Positions 1 through 5,266 of a stretch of DNA of 5,873 nucleotides are shown here, in pieces; the stretch's first letter is position 1, and each line of letters starts with the position of its first letter. The notes beneath the pieces are model-generated. The model was given only the letters and a program-made list of their open reading frames with translations. It was not told the origin of the DNA and searched no databases. Both the position numbers and the translations under genes were made by a program. Source of the DNA: Gammaproteobacteria bacterium (GTDB lineage Bacteria > Pseudomonadota > Gammaproteobacteria > SZUA-229); NCBI GenBank assembly GCA_016191795.1, contig JACPVK010000033.1:1-5873 (forward strand), given 5' to 3'.

Positions 1-345
1 ACCGCCATGCACTGCCAGCCCCACCGGTTTGTTGATGGCCAGCAGCTGTTCATCTTCAAACAAAATGGATTGCCGGAGTTGCTCCAGCAGAAATTTGGGT
101 GCGACATCATCATCCTGTTTGTCTTGCCGGCTAATCGGCGGAATACGCACTACATCGCCGGTTTGCAGGCGATACTCGGGCTTTTTGCGGCCCTTGTTAA
201 CACGTACCTGGCCACTGCGCAGTAATTTATACACCAGACTTTTGGGCAGGCCTTTCAGCTGGCCCATGAGGAAATTGTCCAGCCGCTGATCGTGGTGACG
301 TTCGGTGATTTCGACTGATTGGACAGATTGCATGGAATTCGACAT
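1..345 (-). CDS. rluC: RluC, 23S rRNA pseudouridine synthase (N-terminal part, cut by window edge)
   Basis: RluC converts uridines 955, 2504 and 2580 of 23S rRNA (E. coli numbering) to pseudouridine; it is a soluble ribosome-assembly enzyme. The visible 115 residues hold the S4 RNA-binding domain (about residues 20-70) with QRLDNFL, QLKGLPKSLVYKLL, GQVRVNKGRKKPEYRL and GDVVRIPPI. The first strand of the synthase domain follows, with ILFEDEQLLAINKPVGLAVHGG split as ILFEDEQLLAINKP then VGLAVHGG. This order and wording match gammaproteobacterial RluC rather than RluA or RluD. The catalytic Asp motif (HRLD) lies beyond position 1, so activity cannot be judged here. The start is uncertain: in-frame ATGs occur at 354, 345 and 333, none with a good Shine-Dalgarno sequence. 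I chose 345 because it leaves 20 residues before RLDNFL, close to the 21 in E. coli. In many gammaproteobacteria rne lies divergently upstream of rluC; here a co-oriented signalling operon does. Confidence 0.93.
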   Translation of the reverse strand, partial: MSNSMQSVQSVEITERHHDQRLDNFLMGQLKGLPKSLVYKLLRSGQVRVNKGRKKPEYRLQTGDVVRIPPISRQDKQDDDVAPKFLLEQLRQSILFEDEQLLAINKPVGLAVHGG

Positions 346-403
346 GGCGCGCATGGTAACAAAAGTGAGGCTGTTGTTGCGGCCGATCATTCACCAGGCA
401 TGA

Positions 404-433
404 AAAATATTGAATATTGGCGTGCCAATGCAA
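404..433 (-). promoter_or_regulatory. possible sigma-70 type promoter for rluC
   Basis: On the minus strand TTGCAT (428-433) is followed after 18 bp by TATTTT (404-409), in an AT-rich patch 60-90 bp before the rluC start. The -10 match is 4 of 6 and the -35 match is only 3 of 6, so this is a weak call from position and composition. It is the best candidate I see between the hairpin repeats and rluC. Confidence 0.22.
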
Positions 434-458
434 TGTCCTGGCGCAATGCCTGTAAAGA

Positions 459-554
459 ATTGACGCAAAGACGCGAAGGCGCTAAGACAGGAAAATCAGA
501 ATTGCATAACTGCCCAAACAATAAAACTTTGCGTCTTTGCGCCTTCGCGTCAAT
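459..554. repeat. inverted repeat built from 8-bp tandem units (GCGCAAAG type)
   Basis: Two 28-bp arms, 459-486 and 527-554, face each other across 40 nt and agree at 23 of 28 positions. Each arm is ATTG followed by three 8-bp units: left ACGCAAAG, ACGCGAAG, GCGCTAAG; right (read on the minus strand) ACGCGAAG, GCGCAAAG, ACGCAAAG. Left units 2-3 match right units 1-2 at 15 of 16 positions, so the arms look slipped by one unit. Units of this type are familiar as dispersed intergenic repeats in environmental bacteria; that is recall, not a search result. Function unknown. Confidence 0.8.
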
Positions 555-574
555 CTTTTGATTATCCAGTAGTT

Positions 575-631
575 CGCGGGCATCGCCCACCAGCTGAAGT
601 GTCTCGACTTGAATGGTGGGCGGTGCCCACC
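575..631. repeat. pair of inverted GGTGGGC hairpins (REP-like)
   Basis: At 615-631 the plus strand reads GGTGGGCGGTGCCCACC, a perfect 7-bp stem with a 3-nt loop. At 575-591 a diverged copy lies in the opposite orientation (minus strand GGTGGGCGATGCCCGCG), sharing 14 of 17 positions. Two opposed hairpin units about 23 nt apart are the usual form of a REP doublet (BIME). On the minus strand the better copy is preceded by GCAG, possibly a diverged form of the GTAG/GGAG tetranucleotide of REPs; that reading is inference. Confidence 0.72.
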
Positions 632-650
632 CTGCAAAATGGATAAGAAA

Positions 651-735
651 TGCAGGTTCGCCTTCAGGCGCACACCCATGTTGGACATTTTACCGCCCCA
701 TCAGGTTAGCCTGTGCGCCTGAAGGCGCACCTGCA
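651..735. repeat. 24-bp inverted repeat, each arm itself a hairpin (BIME-like)
   Basis: Arms 651-674 and 712-735 are inverted copies identical at 23 of 24 positions, separated by 37 nt. Each arm also folds alone: at 713-730 the stem GTGCGCC/GGCGCAC closes on loop TGAA, and at 656-673 the same stem has one mismatch at position 658 and loop TTCA. A pair of opposed self-complementary units is the architecture of REP/BIME elements. It begins 15 nt after the stop of the EAL-domain gene, so it could protect the mRNA 3' end or slow transcription. There is no T-tract, so it is not a standard terminator. Confidence 0.85.
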
Positions 736-749
736 ATAATCATTTACTG

Positions 750-3206
750 TTAATTTCTCACTTGCTTCGAAAAGTACTGATCGCATTCCTTTGAGGGCAA
801 CGGACGTCCAAACAAAAAGCCTTGCACAAATCCACAACGGTGCTCACGCATAAAACGTGTTTGTTCCTCGGTCTCGACTCCTTCGGCGATGGTGCGTAAT
901 CCCAGACTGTGTCCCAGGGCAACAATGGTCTGGGTAACCTTGCTGCTATTAATATCGTGTGGCACATTTCGGACAAACTCACGATCCACTTTCAGTGTGT
1001 TAACAGGTAATCGAGTCAGGTAACTCAGCGAGGAATAACCGGTGCCAAAATCATCGAGCGCAAAATGCATACCCAGATCGCTGATGGCCTGCATAATTTT
1101 TGCGGCGCCTTCAACATCCTGCATTAACATGCTTTCGGTGACTTCCAGATAAAGCCGGTCTGGCGGTAAATTGACTTCCTGCAGTACACCAGCAATATCC
1201 TCAACCAGGCTATCCTGGCGTAATTGCAGGGGTGATAAATTCACTGCCATGGTGACAGGCAAACCAAATTGCGTTTCCCAGATTTTTTGCTGCTGACAGG
1301 CTTCTTTTAAAACCCAGAGCCCCACTTTTAATATAAGTCCGGTATCTTCCAGTAACGGAATAAAATCGACTGGTTGTACCAGACCAAATTGAGGATGCTG
1401 CCAGCGTAACAGGGCTTCAAAACCGGTTAACGACTGGTCTGCCAGGGAAAAGATCGGCTGGTAATAAAGTAAATATTCGTTTTTTTCCAGCGCATGTCGC
1501 AGTGCCACTTCCATGTTTAACAGCTCGAATGCCCGCGAATTCATATCCGGTGTAAAAAACTGATATGAATTCTTGCCCGCCCGTTTGGCTTTACCCAGAG
1601 CGGTTTCGGCACAACGGATCAGTTCTTCATCGTCGTCAGAATCCAGGGGCGCAATGCTGATACCGGCACTCATGGTTAACACCAGCTCGCGGCCCTGGAT
1701 AATCATGGGCTTTGCAATGGCGCCCAGCAGATTACGCGTGATCGGCGCGATATCGTCGGTTGATGCCAGGTTGTCCAGCAAGATGGCAAATTGATCGCCA
1801 CCAAAACGTGCCACGGTATCGCCGGGGCGCAATATATTCACCATGCGAGTAGCGACTTCCTTAAGGCAGGCATCGCCTAAGGCGTGACCCAGGGTTTCAT
1901 TAATGATTTGCATGCGGTCGATGCCGACAAACAACACCGCGACGATGTGTTCGGTATGTTCCACATGCTCGATGTGTTCAGATTTTAACAACGCCTGGTT
2001 CAGGCGATCCTGAAACAGGGCGCGGTTAGGTAAGTCAGTTTGAATATCGTGGGTGGCGAAATGTTGCAGTCGTTCTTCGGTTTGCATGCGCTGGGTAATA
2101 TCGCTGCCCACTGAAAGAAAATGAATAATCGTTCCCTTGTCATTGAGCAAGGGCGTGATGGTTTCCTCATCGTAATATAAAGTGCCGTCTTTTTTACGAT
2201 TAACCAGTACATCACGGAAAGTTTTACCATTGAGGATGGTATCCCACAAGTTCTTGTAATAATCCTGGCTATGGTGGCCGGATTTCAGAATCGATGGCTG
2301 TTTGCCCATTACTTCATCGCGGGTGTAACCGGTCATGGCTTCGAAGGATTTATTGACGAATTCAATTTGACCCCGGGTATTGGTAATCAAAACCGAGTCG
2401 GCCGTTTGCTCGGCAGCGGTTGAAAGTTTATGTAATTCGGTCAGCATGCGGTTGCGTTCGGTGGTGTCCTGAATCAACACGGCACAACCCAGACGCTCAC
2501 CGTCTGGCGTCAGGATACGGCTGGCACCTATGGATACATCTATCTCCTTGCCATTACCCGGTTTCAGTCTCAGTCCTTCCCGTTTCATGAGCGGTTCTTT
2601 TTCCAGCAGATACTGGATTTCTGTACTGACAGACTGGCCACTTTGCAAATCACTGAGTTGCAGGACTTCGGTAAGGGTGTGGTTAATTAAATATTCACGG
2701 GAATAACCCAGCAGGCGAGTGGCCGCTTCATTGGCCAAAATAATCCGGCCTTCAGCGTTGGTGCCCAGTACGGCTTCGCAAAAACTGAACAGCGTGGCGT
2801 AGAGTTGATTGCGCTCGGCAATTTTTTGGTTGGCTTCGGCTTTGTACAGCGCCATGGCTATATTGGCCTGTAATTCCCGAATACTGTAAGGCTTGAGAAT
2901 AAAACCGTAGGGTTCGGTGATTTTGGCGCGCTCAAGCAAGGCGTTATCGGCATGGGAGGTGATATAAATTACCGGTATACCCAGGGTTTTGAACCGTTCG
3001 GCAACTTGTATGCCGTCCATTTCCCCGTGTATTACGATGTCGACCAGTGCCAGATCAGGCTTTTGGGATTTGGCGAGTATCAGGGCGTGTGCAGCATCTC
3101 TGACAACCCCCATAACATGATACCCAAGCTGACCGACTTTGAGACGCAGGTCTTCAGCAACAGAGACATCATCTTCGAGTATGAGAATTTTTTTGGGAGT
3201 ATCCAT
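750..3206 (-). CDS. REC-PAS-PAS-GGDEF-EAL response regulator, probable c-di-GMP phosphodiesterase
   Basis: Predicted 818-residue cytoplasmic protein without membrane segments. Domains (numbering from the ATG at 3206): receiver 5-120 with acidic D12/D13, phospho-acceptor D56, T83 and K105; PAS 134-250; PAS 260-372; GGDEF 380-553; EAL 561-808. The EAL site is complete: EAL 597-599, N656, E688, E691, DDFGTGYSS from 718, K739, D741, E775 and Q795, so hydrolysis of c-di-GMP to pGpG is expected. The GGDEF site is degenerate: GGDQF (469-473), G428 in place of the first metal-binding Asp (VGID instead of LDLD), MQ for FK at 432-433, E437 for the Asp of IND, and HDIQTDLPNR for HDxLTGLPNR. RxxD (R460-D463) is kept five residues before GGDQF. 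The start at ATG 3206 is preferred over the in-frame GTG at 3212 because GAAGAA lies 8 nt before the ATG. It follows the cyclase gene by 16 nt, so it is likely cotranscribed. PAS ligands unknown. Confidence 0.93.
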   Translation of the reverse strand: MDTPKKILILEDDVSVAEDLRLKVGQLGYHVMGVVRDAAHALILAKSQKPDLALVDIVIHGEMDGIQVAERFKTLGIPVIYITSHADNALLERAKITEPYGFILKPYSIRELQANIAMALYKAEANQKIAERNQLYATLFSFCEAVLGTNAEGRIILANEAATRLLGYSREYLINHTLTEVLQLSDLQSGQSVSTEIQYLLEKEPLMKREGLRLKPGNGKEIDVSIGASRILTPDGERLGCAVLIQDTTERNRMLTELHKLSTAAEQTADSVLITNTRGQIEFVNKSFEAMTGYTRDEVMGKQPSILKSGHHSQDYYKNLWDTILNGKTFRDVLVNRKKDGTLYYDEETITPLLNDKGTIIHFLSVGSDITQRMQTEERLQHFATHDIQTDLPNRALFQDRLNQALLKSEHIEHVEHTEHIVAVLFVGIDRMQIINETLGHALGDACLKEVATRMVNILRPGDTVARFGGDQFAILLDNLASTDDIAPITRNLLGAIAKPMIIQGRELVLTMSAGISIAPLDSDDDEELIRCAETALGKAKRAGKNSYQFFTPDMNSRAFELLNMEVALRHALEKNEYLLYYQPIFSLADQSLTGFEALLRWQHPQFGLVQPVDFIPLLEDTGLILKVGLWVLKEACQQQKIWETQFGLPVTMAVNLSPLQLRQDSLVEDIAGVLQEVNLPPDRLYLEVTESMLMQDVEGAAKIMQAISDLGMHFALDDFGTGYSSLSYLTRLPVNTLKVDREFVRNVPHDINSSKVTQTIVALGHSLGLRTIAEGVETEEQTRFMREHRCGFVQGFLFGRPLPSKECDQYFSKQVRN
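1944..1979 (-). repeat. four 9-bp tandem units coding (E-H-x)4 in the GGDEF domain
   Basis: On the plus strand the four units are GATGTGTTC, GGTATGTTC, CACATGCTC and GATGTGTTC. On the coding strand they give EHI EHV EHT EHI (residues 410-421), between the first helix of the GGDEF domain and the strand that normally carries the metal-binding Asp. The first and last units are identical. It looks like a slippage-born in-frame expansion. Confidence 0.8.
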
Positions 3207-3214
3207 ACACACTA

Positions 3215-3220
3215 TTCTTC
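3215..3220 (-). promoter_or_regulatory. ribosome binding site for the REC-PAS-PAS-GGDEF-EAL gene
   Basis: GAAGAA on the minus strand ends 8 nt before ATG 3206, but only 2 nt before GTG 3212. The spacing decides for the ATG. It sits in the 16-nt gap after the stop of the cyclase gene. Confidence 0.55.
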
Positions 3221-3222
3221 AT

Positions 3223-4884
3223 TTAGTGAGATTTTGCGATCAGAATCTGGTTACGGCCGGCCTGCTTGGCGCGGTAGAGCGCGCGGTCAGCTTCTTCCTG
3301 TAGAGTAAATGCACTGTTATAGGGTGGCGCACTGGCGATCCCGGCACTGAAGCTAACTGTAAAGGCTTTATCAGCGGCTGTGAATTGAATACGTGAAAAG
3401 TCATTTCGCACTTCTTCGAGTAGCCGGGCTGCCAGCGTGGCATCCGATGCCGGTAATACCACGACAAATTCCTCACCGCCATAGCGGCCCAGCAAATCGG
3501 TTTGCCGGAAGCGTTGCCGCAGTAATCGAGACAAACCGCGAATAACCTTGTCACCCGCAGCGTGGCCATAGTGGTCGTTGACCTGCTTGAAATGATCCAG
3601 ATCGATCAGGGCGTAGGACAGTACACCGTCGTGGCGCTGCTGTAACCCTAACTCCCTTTCTAGCTGTTCTTCGATGGCAGTGTGATTGAGCAGACCGGTG
3701 AGGCTGTCACGAATCATGAAGGAGGTAATCGTGCGGGCGCGTTGCACACGAGACTCCACCGTGGCCAGTAAATGATCCGGTGCAATGGGCTTGATCAAAA
3801 AGTCATCGCCACCGGCACGCATGGCGGCCAGATGTTTACTGATGTCGGTTTCTACCGAGAAAAAGACAATGGGTGTGCCGACATACGCTTCGTGTTGGCG
3901 AATCACCGCAGCTAATTCAATACCGGTACAACCGGGCAAGTATAAGTCCATCAAAATCAGTTCTGGCTGAAACACCGGGAGTACATCCAGAAGGCGGCCC
4001 GGTTCGGTGATCACCTCGGTTTCCATACCGGCGCGTTGCAGCATCAGTGCATTGTGGTAAGCCATGCTTGCATCGTCATCGATGATGAGTATTCGGTAGG
4101 GAGCACCCAGGTCAACTGTGGTGAGCCGGTCCAGGGTTTCGATCATGTTAGACAGGTCGATCGGCTTGGTAATGTAGGCGGCAGTACCGGCACGCACCGA
4201 GGCCAGGCGCGCTTCCAGATCTTCACGTTGAGAAACGAAAATAACCGGTGGAAAGTCCGTGTTGGATTGTCTGATTTCGATAATTTTTTCGATACCGGCC
4301 AGGTCGCCCTCGGGAAATACCACGTCCATGATGATGGCCAGCGGCTGGTCTTTTTTGATGGCTGCCTGCAAGCCGCTAAACTCATGAAACTCGCGAACCT
4401 TGTAGCCGTGCAATTCATATTGCAGGCATTGCTCATGCGCGATATTGGTGTCGTCGTCTACGACGAAAATAAGGCGTTTATCCGGGTCTATTGAGTGACG
4501 CTGTGTGCGGGGTTGAAAAATGGCGGGTTCGGCCGTAGCCGTACTCGATGCCGGGATTTTACCGGCCCGTTCCAGTTTGGCTAATAGTCCATCTATCTGC
4601 TTGATGCCCGGGTGTTGTGAGCCGACGCCGGATTCAAGTATGGTTTTTAATAACAGTTCAAGGTCACGGGCAGCATGACTGAGGTCGGCATAGCCAAATG
4701 TCGCACCCGAACCGGTCAGGCTATGCGTCTGGCGATGCAGGGTACGGAATAATTCATCATCCCATTGCAGGTTCAGGCGGGTTGCGATGGATCGCAACTG
4801 CTGCAGTTTATTCGGCAATTCAGCGGCATATTGCGCGCGTAAGGCCCGGAGCTGGGCCAGGACTTTTTCCTTCGCATCAGCCAT
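3223..4884 (-). CDS. HPt-REC-REC-GGDEF protein, probable active diguanylate cyclase
   Basis: Predicted 553-residue cytoplasmic protein that should make c-di-GMP from two GTP. Domains: HPt about 5-108 with the phospho-His H54 in THSLTGSGATFG; receiver 1 about 137-255 with D143-D145, acceptor D187 (IIMDVVF), S218 and K240; receiver 2 about 263-380 with D269-D271, acceptor D313 (LMDLYLP), S343 and K365; GGDEF 388-550 with DSLTGLLN (393-400), D428 and D430 of IDLDHFKQVND, and signature GGEEF (469-473). RxxD inhibitory site present (R460-D463, RQTD), so product inhibition is expected. The two receivers plus GGEEF recall PleD, but the added N-terminal HPt means it could also pass phosphate on or receive it within a relay. 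The ATG lies 8 nt inside the preceding receiver gene with no clear Shine-Dalgarno, so translation is probably coupled. Neither receiver lacks an essential residue. Receiver 1 has FPEGDLAG where most have MPxMDG, a small departure after the phosphorylation site. Confidence 0.94.
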   Translation of the reverse strand: MADAKEKVLAQLRALRAQYAAELPNKLQQLRSIATRLNLQWDDELFRTLHRQTHSLTGSGATFGYADLSHAARDLELLLKTILESGVGSQHPGIKQIDGLLAKLERAGKIPASSTATAEPAIFQPRTQRHSIDPDKRLIFVVDDDTNIAHEQCLQYELHGYKVREFHEFSGLQAAIKKDQPLAIIMDVVFPEGDLAGIEKIIEIRQSNTDFPPVIFVSQREDLEARLASVRAGTAAYITKPIDLSNMIETLDRLTTVDLGAPYRILIIDDDASMAYHNALMLQRAGMETEVITEPGRLLDVLPVFQPELILMDLYLPGCTGIELAAVIRQHEAYVGTPIVFFSVETDISKHLAAMRAGGDDFLIKPIAPDHLLATVESRVQRARTITSFMIRDSLTGLLNHTAIEEQLERELGLQQRHDGVLSYALIDLDHFKQVNDHYGHAAGDKVIRGLSRLLRQRFRQTDLLGRYGGEEFVVVLPASDATLAARLLEEVRNDFSRIQFTAADKAFTVSFSAGIASAPPYNSAFTLQEEADRALYRAKQAGRNQILIAKSH

Positions 4885-5266
4885 GGGTGCGTGCCCAGAT
4901 GGTTCGAACCTGTTCGGCCAGCGTCATGGGATCGAAGGGTTTGGCAATCACATCCAGAGCGCCGAGTGCTTTATAAACCTGGATTTCTTTTGGCTGTACT
5001 TTGGCCGTCATGAAAATCACCGGCGTATGGTGTAGTGACGGGAGGTTTCGCAGAGCAGCGAGGGTGCCCGGTCCATCCATGCCCGGCATCATCACATCCA
5101 GTAAAATCAGATCCGGATTAAACGCTGGCGCTTTAGCCACAGCCTCTTCACCCTTGCTGCAAACTTCCAGTGTAAAGCCACCCACCGCTTCGAGGGCAAG
5201 CTGGGCAACGGTACGTATATCAGCCTCATCTTCAACGTAGAGAATTTTGTTCAGTTGTTGACTCAT
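4877..5266 (-). CDS. single-domain CheY-like response regulator
   Basis: A 129-residue protein made of one receiver domain and nothing else. Key residues are all present: E12/D13 (YVEDE), phospho-acceptor D57 (LILLDVMMPGMDG), T87 (FMTA) and K109 (IAKPFDP). With no output domain it must act by binding a partner or by passing phosphate to an HPt; the HPt of the next gene (H54) is the obvious local candidate, an inference from neighbourhood. Its ATG overlaps the TGA of the upstream multi-receiver gene (ATGA, 5263-5266), and its own TGA lies inside the start of the cyclase gene, so it sits mid-operon. It could alternatively be a chemotaxis or motility adaptor, but no che or fli gene is in view. 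Confidence 0.93.
   Translation of the reverse strand: MSQQLNKILYVEDEADIRTVAQLALEAVGGFTLEVCSKGEEAVAKAPAFNPDLILLDVMMPGMDGPGTLAALRNLPSLHHTPVIFMTAKVQPKEIQVYKALGALDVIAKPFDPMTLAEQVRTIWARTHG

Larger units (their letters stand above)
346..749. other. noncoding region with three families of hairpin repeats
   Basis: About 400 bp separate the rluC start from the stop of the EAL-domain gene. I find no convincing gene. Open frames here (for example 482-688 minus and 319-561 plus) run straight through inverted repeats and show no family motif. The right two thirds (459-735) hold three separate inverted-repeat structures, listed on their own; the left third (346-458) holds only a possible rluC promoter. 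No hairpin is followed by a run of T on the minus strand, so I see no classical intrinsic terminator after the signalling operon. Confidence 0.75.

Noticed and set aside
412..428. Sigma-54 like promoter upstream of rluC (TTGGCACG on the minus strand)
   Set aside because: The -24 half matches well, but the -12 half reads TATTC instead of TTGCW and lacks the essential GC, so it is probably chance.
459..554. CRISPR array or leader
   Set aside because: Units are 8 bp, directly adjacent and inverted between arms; no spacers of even length and no cas genes.
319..561. 80-residue plus-strand open frame in the gap
   Set aside because: It crosses the rluC start region, the promoter candidate and the 459-554 repeat, and has no recognisable motif or ribosome binding site.
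482..688. 68-residue minus-strand open frame with a GGGGCGG stretch a few bases before its ATG
   Set aside because: It runs through an arm of the 24-bp inverted repeat, the GGTGGGC doublet and the 8-bp unit repeats, so its protein is mostly translated repeat; no domain or family motif.
651..735. Integron attC site, suggested by an 85-bp imperfect palindrome with an unpaired centre
   Set aside because: No GTTRRRY or RYYYAAC core boxes at the ends, no integrase or cassette array, and the arms form independent hairpins unlike attC.
712..735. Intrinsic terminator after the EAL-domain gene
   Set aside because: The hairpin is strong and well placed but is not followed by a run of T on the minus strand; better described as a REP-like element.
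3207..3212. GTG start at 3212 for the EAL-domain protein
   Set aside because: The GAAGAA ribosome site is only 2 nt from the GTG but 8 nt from the ATG at 3206, and the protein from the ATG (MDTPKKILILEDD) begins as receivers usually do.
4036..4494. 152-residue plus-strand open frame antisense to the cyclase gene
   Set aside because: It lies wholly opposite a well-supported gene with intact receiver motifs and shows no family features; a shadow of coding bias.
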